A stretch of 64,000 bases of DNA, from positions 40,960 to 104,959 of the forward strand of contig NZ_JACBXD010000024.1 of assembly GCF_013870525.1 (NCBI RefSeq), given 5' to 3'. Positions 48,488 through 57,244 of this stretch are shown here, one piece after another. The stretch is from Amycolatopsis pittospori (GTDB lineage: Bacteria > Actinomycetota > Actinomycetes > Mycobacteriales > Pseudonocardiaceae). Numbering within the stretch: position 1 is the stretch's first letter; each line of letters opens with the position of its first letter. Position numbers and translations under genes: made by a program. Under the pieces are notes generated by a model that was not told where the DNA came from, did not search any database, and saw only the letters and a list, made by a program, of their open reading frames with translations.

Positions 48488-51400
48488 CTAAGCGGACGGC
48501 TCCGGGGTGAGAGTCTCGGAGGCCGGCGCCTCTGAAGCGTGACGTCCCCGCTTCGCGTCCTTTTTCGCGCGACGCTTTTCCTTTCGCGTCTCGACCATCG
48601 TGTAGAGCGTCGGCACCAGGATCAGCGTCAGCAGGGTGGAGCTGACGAGGCCGCCGATGACGACGATCGCGAGCGGCTGGCCGATGAACCCGCCCTGGCC
48701 GGTGAGCCCCAGCGCCATCGGGACCAGCGCGAAGATGGTCGCGGCGGCGGTCATCAGGATCGGCCGCAGCCGTCGCCTGCCACCCTCGACCACCGCGTCG
48801 GCGACGGTCATCCCCGACGCTCGGTACTGGTTGATCAGGTCGATCAGCACGATCGCGTTGGTCACCACGATGCCGACGAGCATCAGCATGCCGATCAGCG
48901 CGGGCAGGCCCAGCGCGGTGTCGGTGGCCAGCAGCAGCCCGATCGCGCCGGTCGCCGCGAACGGGATCGACACCAGCAGGATCAGCGGCTGGAGCAGGCT
49001 GCGGAACGTCGCCACCATGATCAGGTAGACGATCGCGATCGCGGCCAGCAGCGCGAGGAACAGGTTCCCGAAGGCCTCCTGCTGGTCCTCGCTGACGCCG
49101 CCGAGCTTGTACGCCGCGCCACCGGTGAAGGTCAGTCCGTCCAATTTGGACTGGATGGCCTTCGTGGTGGCGGCCAGGTCCGCGCCGGTGTTCTTGGCGG
49201 TGACCGTGGTGCTCAGCTCGCCCGAGGTGCGGTGCACCGCGGCCGGGCCGTCCACAGTGGACACCGTGGCGACCGAGTCCAGCCGGACGACGCCGGTGGC
49301 GCTCGGGATCGGCAGCGCCTTCACCGCGTCCACCGAGACCGGGGCCGTGCCGGCACGCAGCACGATGTCCGTGCGCTGTCCGTCGACGGGCAACTGCGTC
49401 ACCGTGCGGCCGGCGATGGCCTGGTTCGCGATCTGGCCGATCGTCGTCGCCGAAAGCCCGCTCGCGGCGGCCTTGGCGGCGTCGACCTCGACCTGCACCC
49501 GCGGCGAGCCCTGCGCGAGGTCACTGGTCACCTCGGTCAGGTCCGGCACCGTGGACAGTGCCTGGCGGACCTGCTCGGCGGCCGGCTTCAGCGCGGCCTC
49601 GTCGGGCGCCGTGACGGTGATGGAAACCCCGTCGGAGTTGAAGCCGCCCGCTTCGGCTCCGACCTTGACCTCGCCGAGCTCCGGCCGGTCCAGCTTGCCG
49701 CGCAAGCGATCCGAGAGCGCCTCGACGTCGGTGTCCTTGACGACGGTGACCTGGATGTTGGTCGCCGTCCCGCCACCGCCGAAGAAGTTCCCTCCGCCGA
49801 TGCTCACCTGGTAGGTCTCGACGGCCGGTTCGGCGGCGAGCGCCTGCTCCACCGCGCCGGCGGCCTTCTCCTTGGCCTCGGGACTGGTGCCGGGCGGTAG
49901 TTTCTGCGAAAGGCTCAGCGTCGTCGAGCCGGACTGGTCGAGGAAGTTCGTGTTCAGCTGCGACGCCAGCCCGACCGTGCCGCCGAAGATGATCAGCGCC
50001 AGCAGGACCACGGTGACGCGGCGCTTCGTGGCGAACCGGATCACCGGCACGTATCCGCGCTGCAGCGGCCCGCGGCGCTCCTTCTCCTCCGCGGCCTGTC
50101 GCGTGCGCTCGGCCTCCTCCTCGTTCGCCGGTGTCTTGGGCGGCTTGAGGAACCAGTACGCGAGCACCGGCACGATCGTCAGCGAGACCAGCAGCGACGC
50201 CAGCAGCGCCACGGTGACGGTGATCGCGAACGGCGAGAACAGCTCGCCGACGAACCCGCCGACGAAGGCGATCGGCAGGAACACCGCGACCGTGGTCAGG
50301 GTGGACGAGGTGACGGCACCGGCGACCTCGCGCACGCCGTCGAGGACCGCACGCTCCTTTTCCTCGCCGTACGCCAGATGTCGTTTGATGTTCTCCAGCA
50401 CCACGATCGAGTCGTCGACGACCCGGCCGATGGCGATGGTGAGCGCGCCGAGCGTGAGCAGGTTCAGCGACAGATCACCGGTCCACAGCGCCAGCAGTGC
50501 CACGACGACCGAGAGCGGGATCGACACCGCCGTCACGAGCGTGGACCGCAGCGACAGCAGGAACAACAGGATCACGATGACCGCGAAGGCCAGTCCCAGC
50601 AGGCCTTCGGTGGTCAGTCCGCTGATCGCGTCCTTGACCGGGGTGCCCTGGTCGAATACGACGCTCATCTCGGCGCCGATCTTCTTCGACAGCTCGGGCA
50701 GCCTGTCCCGCACCGAATCCGAGATCGCGACCGCGTTCCCGTTCTCCACCATGGTGATCGAGAGGCCGAGGCTCGGCTTGCCGTTGGTCCGTGTGATCGA
50801 CGTCGGCGGCGCGAAGCCGGCTTGGACGTCCGCGACCTCGCCGAGCTTCACCGGCTTCGGCGCCTGAGCGCCGGGACGCGACGACGGCGTGGCCGCGGGC
50901 GTCAGGTAGAGGTCCTTGATCGTGTCCACCGTGGTCGATCCGCCGCCGACCTGGACGGTGAGCGTCTTGTCGCCTTCGGTCAGCGTCCCGGCCGGGACGG
51001 CGGCACCGGCGGTCTGCAGCGTGGTGGCGATCGACGACGGGTCGGCACCCGCCGCGGCCAGTTTCGCGTAGTCCAGTGCGATGGTGACCCGCGGCTGCCG
51101 CGCACCGGTCACCTCGACCTCGCGTACGCCGTCGATCTTGCGCAGTTCGGGCGCGACCTCGCCGGTCAGCGCGGGGGCGAGCGCCTGCGGGTCGCCGGTG
51201 GTCCCGGCGGCGAGCAGCACGACGGGGAGGTCGTCGGTGGAGCCCGCCGACACCGTGGGTTCGGAGTTCTGCGGCAGTCGCGCCTTGACGCCGTCCACGA
51301 CGCGCTGGATCTGCCCGACGGCGGCGTCGATGTCCGTGCCGAACTCGAACTGCGCGGTGATCCGCGACAGTCCTTCCGACGACGTCGAGCTCAGCTCTTC

Positions 51401-51634
51401 GAGCCCCTTCAGGCCCTGGAGTCCGCCTTCGAGCGGTTCGGTGACCTGCCGGTCGACCGCGTCGGGTGACGCGCCCGCGTACGGCGTGATGATCTGCGCC
51501 TGCGGGAACTGCAGCGAGGGGAACAGCTGCTGCTTGAGCTGCGGCAGGGCGAAGGCGCCGAAGCCGATCACCACCAGGGCCAGCAGCCCGATGAGACTTC
51601 GATTGCGCAGGCTGAGCCTGGCGAGCGTGGACAT
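48488..51634 (-). CDS. RND family efflux transporter permease
   Basis: The 1048-residue protein has two homologous halves, each with a membrane helix, a large external porter loop and a helix bundle, about 12 helices in total. RND motifs are present, including LGALTIAIGRVVDDSIVVLENI in the first half and a GIVVTNAIVLIDLINQYR loop in the second. It fits the AcrB/SwrC (HAE1) group. No membrane-fusion gene is adjacent, as in other Gram-positive SwrC-like pumps. The substrate is unknown. Confidence 0.92.
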   Translation of the reverse strand: MSTLARLSLRNRSLIGLLALVVIGFGAFALPQLKQQLFPSLQFPQAQIITPYAGASPDAVDRQVTEPLEGGLQGLKGLEELSSTSSEGLSRITAQFEFGTDIDAAVGQIQRVVDGVKARLPQNSEPTVSAGSTDDLPVVLLAAGTTGDPQALAPALTGEVAPELRKIDGVREVEVTGARQPRVTIALDYAKLAAAGADPSSIATTLQTAGAAVPAGTLTEGDKTLTVQVGGGSTTVDTIKDLYLTPAATPSSRPGAQAPKPVKLGEVADVQAGFAPPTSITRTNGKPSLGLSITMVENGNAVAISDSVRDRLPELSKKIGAEMSVVFDQGTPVKDAISGLTTEGLLGLAFAVIVILLFLLSLRSTLVTAVSIPLSVVVALLALWTGDLSLNLLTLGALTIAIGRVVDDSIVVLENIKRHLAYGEEKERAVLDGVREVAGAVTSSTLTTVAVFLPIAFVGGFVGELFSPFAITVTVALLASLLVSLTIVPVLAYWFLKPPKTPANEEEAERTRQAAEEKERRGPLQRGYVPVIRFATKRRVTVVLLALIIFGGTVGLASQLNTNFLDQSGSTTLSLSQKLPPGTSPEAKEKAAGAVEQALAAEPAVETYQVSIGGGNFFGGGGTATNIQVTVVKDTDVEALSDRLRGKLDRPELGEVKVGAEAGGFNSDGVSITVTAPDEAALKPAAEQVRQALSTVPDLTEVTSDLAQGSPRVQVEVDAAKAAASGLSATTIGQIANQAIAGRTVTQLPVDGQRTDIVLRAGTAPVSVDAVKALPIPSATGVVRLDSVATVSTVDGPAAVHRTSGELSTTVTAKNTGADLAATTKAIQSKLDGLTFTGGAAYKLGGVSEDQQEAFGNLFLALLAAIAIVYLIMVATFRSLLQPLILLVSIPFAATGAIGLLLATDTALGLPALIGMLMLVGIVVTNAIVLIDLINQYRASGMTVADAVVEGGRRRLRPILMTAAATIFALVPMALGLTGQGGFIGQPLAIVVIGGLVSSTLLTLILVPTLYTMVETRKEKRRAKKDAKRGRHASEAPASETLTPEPSA

Positions 51635-51767
51635 GGCGGGATCCCCCAGAAAAGAGCTCGGGAACGGGCGGGTTACCGCGAGCTTTTCATGGCGAGGGGC
51701 GGACTGGATTCACACTACGGGTGGAATCCGGCTACGACTTCGGGATGAGGTCATCCCCCATTCGGGG

Positions 51768-52892
51768 TCAACTTCGCCGTTCTGTCACCTGATCGGCTTC
51801 GCTGTGCGGTTCTTCGTTCACGGACTGTTCCGATTCCGGTTCGGCCTCGCCGTCGGGCTCTTCGCCGTTCTGACGGGGGCGCCGCAGCGGGACCGTCGTC
51901 CGCTCCCACAGTTTGCGACCCTCCTCGGCGCGGATCCGCTCGCTGGCGCGTTCCATTTCCAGCCGCCGCCACTTCCGGCGCTGGCGTTTGGTCGCCTTGG
52001 CGGGCCACAGTTCCTGGATCGCGCTGTTGAAGTACGCGCCGCCGACGACCGCGAGCCCGATGAAGAACATCAGCAGCAGGAACGCGATCGGCGCGGCGAG
52101 CGCGCCGTAGGTGTAGCCGGTCTTGGTGATCCAGTTGAGGTAGATCCGCAGTCCGATGCTGGAGAGCAGGAACACGAGCATCGCGAGCATCGCGCCCGGC
52201 AGCCCGCGGTGCCACGGCAGCCTGCGCGGCAGGGACAGCTTGTACAGCGTCGTCAGCGCCAGCACGATCATCACGGCCAGCACCGGGTAGTACAGCGTGC
52301 CGACCCAGTACGACACCGTGTCGCGCCAGTCCGTGGGGAAGAACTGGGGGAGCAGGTCCGGTCCGATCGCCAGCAGCGGCAGCCCGACCACCAGGATGAC
52401 CAGCCCGGCCAGGTACAGCAGCAGCGCGAAGATCCGCTGCCAGACGTCGTTGCGGACGCCGTACTGGTCGTGCGCGACGGTGATCGCGTCGACGAACGAC
52501 GACATCGCCGACGAGCCGGCCCACAGGGAGATCAGGAAGCCGATGGAGACGATCTCGCCCTTGCCGACGAACAGGATGCTGTTGACCGTCGGCTCGATGA
52601 TGTCGTGGACGGCGTTGTCGCTGAAGATCGTCTTGCTGAAGGTGATGATCCGGTCGTGGACCGCGGTCACGACCTCCTGGCCGAACCAGTCGCCGACGAA
52701 GCCGAGACACCCGAGGAGGCCAAGGAGCAGCGGAGGCAGTGACAGCGTCTGCCAGAACGCGGCTTCGGCGGCCTCGGAGAAGATGTTGCCTTCCCACGCC
52801 TTGTTCAGGGTGCGGCTGAGCAGGCGCAACGGGCCCTTGCGGACCTTTACGGCCTCGGCGGCCGCCTGTTCGCGGCCGTTCTCCTCGCTCAT
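51768..52892 (-). CDS. YihY/BrkB family membrane protein, paralogue 2
   Basis: The 374-residue protein has about six membrane helices and the conserved family regions, followed by a long charged C-terminal tail rich in Arg and Glu. ATG 52892 is preferred because GGAGGAG lies just upstream. It lies 133 bp upstream of the RND gene on the same strand. It is unlike the 17148 paralogue in its tail and in its lack of the compact N-terminus. Confidence 0.82.
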   Translation of the reverse strand: MSEENGREQAAAEAVKVRKGPLRLLSRTLNKAWEGNIFSEAAEAAFWQTLSLPPLLLGLLGCLGFVGDWFGQEVVTAVHDRIITFSKTIFSDNAVHDIIEPTVNSILFVGKGEIVSIGFLISLWAGSSAMSSFVDAITVAHDQYGVRNDVWQRIFALLLYLAGLVILVVGLPLLAIGPDLLPQFFPTDWRDTVSYWVGTLYYPVLAVMIVLALTTLYKLSLPRRLPWHRGLPGAMLAMLVFLLSSIGLRIYLNWITKTGYTYGALAAPIAFLLLMFFIGLAVVGGAYFNSAIQELWPAKATKRQRRKWRRLEMERASERIRAEEGRKLWERTTVPLRRPRQNGEEPDGEAEPESEQSVNEEPHSEADQVTERRS

Positions 52893-53154
52893 GCAGCTCC
52901 TCCGCCAGCGCCGAGCGCCCTTGACGGGGTCCAGCATGGTCCATGTCCCGGCATTCGGCTCGCCACCCCTGGTTTTTCGGGTGAGTAACCCGACAACGGG
53001 GGTGGCGCTTCCGGCGTTCCACGGGCCCGCCGGGTAGGCTCACTCCAGTGCCCTCACCTCAGGCGCCGGCGTCGCGGCCGGATACCAAAGTGAGGGTTTT
53101 CGCTTGTCAGACAGCGGTGAACAGGGCTTTCGGGTGAGGGAGGAGGTGGCCGGC

Positions 53155-54909
53155 ATGTCGGAAACGGTCGAGCGCGATCGAGGCGAGCTGGGCGCGCCTC
53201 CCGCGGCCAAGGACAGCACCGCCCGGCCGCTTCGTGCCTGGCAGCGCCGCGCGCTGACGAAGTACCTGACGAAGAAACCGAAGGACTTCCTCGCCGTCGC
53301 GACGCCGGGCGCGGGCAAGACGGTGTTCGGTCTCCGGATCGCCGCCGAGCTGCTGAGCGACCGGACCATCGAAGCGGTCACCATCGTCGCGCCGACGGAG
53401 CACCTGAAGCACCAGTGGGCCGCTTCGGCCGCGGCCGCGGGTATCGCGATCGACTCGAACTTCCGCAACACCACCGGTGTCACGTCGCGCGACTATCAAG
53501 GTGTCGCGCTGACCTACGCGCAGGTGGCGGCGCATCCGACGCTGCACCGCGTGCGCACCGAGAACCGCAAGACGCTGGTCATCCTGGACGAGATCCACCA
53601 CGGCGGTGACGCGAAGTCCTGGGGCGACGCGGTCCGCGAGGCGTTCACGCCCGCCGTCCGGCGGCTCGCGCTGACCGGGACGCCGTTCCGCAGCGACGAC
53701 TCGCAGATCCCGTTCGTCACCTACGAGCCCGACGGCTCGGGCTTCCAGCGAAGCAAGGCCGACCACGCCTACGGTTACGCCGACGCGCTCGCCGACGGCG
53801 TCGTCCGGCCGGTCGTCTTCCTCGCCTACTCCGGCGAGGCCTCCTGGCGCACCAGTGCGGGGGAGGAGTTCACCGCGCGGCTCGGCGAGCCGCTGACGGC
53901 CGAGCAGAACGCGCGTGCCTGGCGTACGGCGCTCGACCCGGCGGGCGAGTGGATCCCGGCGGTGCTGCAGGCCGCCGACACGCGCCTCGCGCAACTGCGC
54001 GCCAACGGCATCCCCGACGCCGGCGGTCTGGTGATCGCCACCGACCAGGAGTCGGCGCGCGCCTACGCCAAGATCCTGGAGCGCATCTCCGGTCAGAACC
54101 CGACGGTCGTCCTCTCCGACGACCCGAAGGCGTCCGGGCGGATCAAGGAGTTCGCCGACTCGACCGACCGATGGCTGGTCGCGGTCCGGATGGTGTCCGA
54201 AGGCGTCGACGTCCCGCGTCTCGCCGTCGGCGTCTACGCCACGAGCGCGTCGACCCCGCTGTTCTTTGCGCAGGCCATCGGCCGGTACGTGCGTTCACGC
54301 AAACCGGGCGAGACGGCTTCGGTGTTCCTGCCGAGCGTGCCCGTGCTGCTGGAACTGGCCAGTGAGCTGGAGGCCCAGCGCGACCACGTCCTCGGCAAGC
54401 CGCACCGCGAGAAGGAGGGCTGGGACGACGAACTCCTGGCCCAGGCCAACCGCACCGAGGACGAACCGGGCGAGGAGGAGAAGGCGTTCACCTCGCTGGG
54501 CGCCTCCGCCGAGCTCGATCAGGTCATCTACGACGGCAACTCGTTCGGCACCGCGGTGTTCTCCGGTTCCGACGAGGAGCAGGAGTACCTCGGCCTGCCG
54601 GGCCTGCTCGAACCGGATCAGGTCCGCGCGCTGTTGCGGAAGCGGCAGGAAGAGCAGATCGCCGACGACAAGCGGCGCAAGCCCAAGGCCGAGGAGGCCG
54701 CGCCGGTCGCGCGGCCGCAGTCGGTCAGCGAACGGCTCGGCGCGCTGCGCAAGGAGTTGAACGCTCTGGTGGGCGTGCACCACCACCGGACGCGGAAGCC
54801 GCACGGCGCGATCCACAACGAACTCCGCCGGATCTGCGGCGGACCGCCGACCGCGATGGCGACGGTCGAACAGCTCGAAGAGCGGATCGTCACCCTGCGC
54901 ACCTGGTAG
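53155..54909 (+). CDS. DEAD/DEAH-box helicase (SF2)
   Basis: The 584-residue protein has Walker A ATPGAGKT (49-56), motif II DEIHH, motif III LTGTP and motif VI QAIGRYVRSR. The C-terminal part (about 410-584) is charged and includes a basic segment. It matches the actinobacterial SF2 helicases with a UvrB/ResIII-like ATPase core, with no nuclease domain visible. ATG 53155 is chosen for the upstream GGGAGGAGG; a TTG at 53104 is in frame. Confidence 0.85.
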   Translation: MSETVERDRGELGAPPAAKDSTARPLRAWQRRALTKYLTKKPKDFLAVATPGAGKTVFGLRIAAELLSDRTIEAVTIVAPTEHLKHQWAASAAAAGIAIDSNFRNTTGVTSRDYQGVALTYAQVAAHPTLHRVRTENRKTLVILDEIHHGGDAKSWGDAVREAFTPAVRRLALTGTPFRSDDSQIPFVTYEPDGSGFQRSKADHAYGYADALADGVVRPVVFLAYSGEASWRTSAGEEFTARLGEPLTAEQNARAWRTALDPAGEWIPAVLQAADTRLAQLRANGIPDAGGLVIATDQESARAYAKILERISGQNPTVVLSDDPKASGRIKEFADSTDRWLVAVRMVSEGVDVPRLAVGVYATSASTPLFFAQAIGRYVRSRKPGETASVFLPSVPVLLELASELEAQRDHVLGKPHREKEGWDDELLAQANRTEDEPGEEEKAFTSLGASAELDQVIYDGNSFGTAVFSGSDEEQEYLGLPGLLEPDQVRALLRKRQEEQIADDKRRKPKAEEAAPVARPQSVSERLGALRKELNALVGVHHHRTRKPHGAIHNELRRICGGPPTAMATVEQLEERIVTLRTW

Positions 54910-54913
54910 CGCC

Positions 54914-54961
54914 GGTCGTGAGTGGCGATTCGGGTTAGAACACGAATCGCCACTCACGACC
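54914..54961. repeat. Family D palindrome with core variant 1
   Basis: Perfect 19-bp arms (starting GGTCGTGAGTGGCGATTCG) surround a 10-base loop containing GTTAGAAC. It follows the helicase stop by four bases. The same arm sequence forms the outer stem of composites at 30955 and, less exactly, 4714. Confidence 0.9.
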
Positions 54962-55160
54962 CCTGGAGATCGTCGGCGGGCGAGGCGTGAGGCCCTCTTT
55001 CCGTGTCGGAAGGCCAGCGGCGATAACGCTGCGTAAGTGGTGGCGGTCACACTGTCAGCGGACCTAGACTTCGTACGTCTTGCTACGGCCACGTTGCCAA
55101 ACCGTGTCCATTTGATGAGGCTTAATCGATTCAGCCGTCTTCCGCGAAACCCGTTCGGCG

Positions 55161-55187
55161 GCATATGTTGTCGCCCACAACATATGC
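55161..55187. promoter_or_regulatory. Candidate ROK repressor operator
   Basis: GCATATGTTGT and ACAACATATGC form a perfect 11-bp inverted repeat with a 5-base spacer, AT-rich and unlike its GC-rich surroundings. It lies 61 bp before the sugar-binding protein gene, in the only gap upstream of the sugar operon that ends with a ROK repressor gene. Confidence 0.65.
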
Positions 55188-55248
55188 GCGATGGTGCGAC
55201 CGGTCCCTCAGGATCGCCGCCCGCGAGCAAGATCCGGAAGGAACGAGG

Positions 55249-56382
55249 ATGCGCAGCAGAACCCTTACCCTCCTCGCCGCGACGGTAGGCGCCGGCCTGG
55301 TGCTCTCCGCCTGTGGCGCCAACTCCGCGGACTCTGGGAGCAGCAATTCCTCGCAGTCCGCGCCTGCCCCGGGCGGTGCCGCCACCGGCGGCAAGGTCGG
55401 CGTCATCCTCCCGGAGACCGCCACCTCCGCGCGCTGGGAGTCCTTCGACAAGCCGTTCCTGACCAAGGCGCTCAAGGACGCGGGCTTCGACGCCGACGTC
55501 CAGAACGCGCAGGGCGACGTGCAGAAGTTCACCACACTGGCCGACGGCATGATCGCGCAGAACGTCAAGGTCCTGATCATCGCCGCCATCAACGGCGAGG
55601 TCGGCGCGGCGGTGGCCCGCAAGGCGCAGGCCGCGGGCATCCCGACGATCGACTACGACCGCCTGAACCTCGGCGGCAGCTCCGACTACTACGTCTCGTT
55701 CGACAACGAGAAGGTCGGCCAGCTGCAGGGCCAGGGGCTCAGCGACGCGCTGAAGGACAAGAAGGGCGCCGAGGTCGTCATGATCGAGGGTGCCCCGACC
55801 GACAACAACGCGACGCTGTTCGCGAACGGGCAGAAGTCCGTCCTGCAGCCGAAGTTCGCCGCCGGCGACCTGAAGCTCGTGCGTGAGCAGGCCATCGACA
55901 ACTGGGACAACCAGAAGGGTGGCCAGACCTTCGAGCAGATCCTGACCGACAACAAGGGCAAGGTCGACGGCGTCGTCGCCGCGAACGACGGTCTCGCCGG
56001 CGCGGTCATCACCGTACTGAAGAAGAACGGTCTCAACGGCAAGGTCCCGGTCACCGGTCAGGACGCCACCGCGGACGGTCTCATGGCCATCCTGCGTGGG
56101 GACCAGTACATGACCGTGTTCAAGCCGATCAAGGAAGAGGCCGAGGCCGCGGCGAAGCTCGCCGTCCTGCTGGCCAAGGGCGACAAGGCGGGCGCCGACG
56201 CGCTGGCCACCGCCAAGGCCAAGGACCCGAAGGGCAACCGCGAGGTCAAGTCCGTGCTCCTCGAGCCGAAGCTGACCACCAAGGAAGGCGTCAAGGAGGT
56301 CGTGACGCAGGGCTACGTCAAGGCGTCCGAGATCTGCGGTGGCGACCTGGCGGCGGCTTGCACGACGCTCGGCATCTCCTGA
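55249..56382 (+). CDS. xylF: Sugar ABC transporter substrate-binding lipoprotein (xylose type)
   Basis: The 377-residue protein has a lipobox LSAC (Cys near residue 22) and a type I periplasmic-binding fold like XylF: GKVGVILPETATSARWESFDKPF, IDYDRLNL, and VVAANDGLAGAV. In XylF-like proteins these segments bind pentoses. GGAAGGAAC precedes ATG 55249. Xylose is the most likely ligand, from family resemblance only. Confidence 0.8.
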   Translation: MRSRTLTLLAATVGAGLVLSACGANSADSGSSNSSQSAPAPGGAATGGKVGVILPETATSARWESFDKPFLTKALKDAGFDADVQNAQGDVQKFTTLADGMIAQNVKVLIIAAINGEVGAAVARKAQAAGIPTIDYDRLNLGGSSDYYVSFDNEKVGQLQGQGLSDALKDKKGAEVVMIEGAPTDNNATLFANGQKSVLQPKFAAGDLKLVREQAIDNWDNQKGGQTFEQILTDNKGKVDGVVAANDGLAGAVITVLKKNGLNGKVPVTGQDATADGLMAILRGDQYMTVFKPIKEEAEAAAKLAVLLAKGDKAGADALATAKAKDPKGNREVKSVLLEPKLTTKEGVKEVVTQGYVKASEICGGDLAAACTTLGIS

Positions 56383-56470
56383 CCCGTTAAATCCAGACAG
56401 CCGGGCCGGGACGCGTTCCCCGACGACGCGTCCCGGCCCGGTACCCAGCCGGGAGAATTCGAGAACCCCC

Positions 56471-57244
56471 ATGAGTGAACCCATCCTCGAACTGAGGCAG
56501 CTGAACAAGAGCTTCGGACCGGTCCACGTCCTCCACGACGTGGACTTCGATGTGCGGGCCGGTGAGGTCACCGCGCTGGTCGGCGACAACGGTGCCGGCA
56601 AGTCCACCCTGGTCAAGTCGATCGCCGGTATCCACGGCTACGACTCGGGCACGGTGAAGTTCCAGGGCAAGCCGGTCAACATCCACGGCCCGCGCGACGC
56701 CGCGGATCTGGGGATCGAGGTCGTGTACCAGGACCTCGCGCTGGCCGAGAACCTCGACATCGTGCAGAACATGTTCCTTGGCCGGGAGCGCGGCAGTAAG
56801 TGGCTGCTCGACGAGGCCAGCATGGAGAAGGCCGCGCGCGAGACGCTCGCGTCGCTTTCGGTTCGCACCGTGAAGTCCGTCCGCACGCCGGTTTCGGCCC
56901 TCTCGGGTGGGCAGCGGCAGACCGTCGCCATCGCCAAGTCCGTGCTGTGGGACTCGAAGGTGGTCCTGCTCGACGAGCCGACCGCCGCGCTCGGTGTCGC
57001 GCAGACGCGGCAGGTGCTCGACCTCGTCCGCCGTCTCGCCGAACAGGGCCTGGGTGTGGTGCTGATCAGCCACAACATGGCCGACGTCTTCGAGGTCGCC
57101 GACCGGATCGCGGTGCTCTACCTCGGCCGTCTCGTCGCCGAGGTGCACACCAAGGACGTGACCCACGGCCAGGTCGTGGAACTGATCACCGCCGGCCGCT
57201 CCGGCGACCTCGGCCTTGCCCGCCCCGAAGCCGCCGTCCTGTGA
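56471..57244 (+). CDS. Sugar ABC transporter ATPase (single-domain XylG-like)
   Basis: The 257-residue ATPase has Walker A GDNGAGKST, signature LSGGQRQ and Walker B VVLLDEPTAALG. Sugar importers of the E. coli XylG type have two ATPase domains in one chain; here only one domain is present, as in several actinobacterial systems, so it would work as a homodimer. The GTG of the permease overlaps its stop. Confidence 0.87.
   Translation: MSEPILELRQLNKSFGPVHVLHDVDFDVRAGEVTALVGDNGAGKSTLVKSIAGIHGYDSGTVKFQGKPVNIHGPRDAADLGIEVVYQDLALAENLDIVQNMFLGRERGSKWLLDEASMEKAARETLASLSVRTVKSVRTPVSALSGGQRQTVAIAKSVLWDSKVVLLDEPTAALGVAQTRQVLDLVRRLAEQGLGVVLISHNMADVFEVADRIAVLYLGRLVAEVHTKDVTHGQVVELITAGRSGDLGLARPEAAVL

Noticed and set aside
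53155..54909. Part of a phage-defence or restriction system
   Set aside because: The helicase has no nuclease, methylase or other defence genes beside it; neighbours are a membrane protein and a sugar importer.
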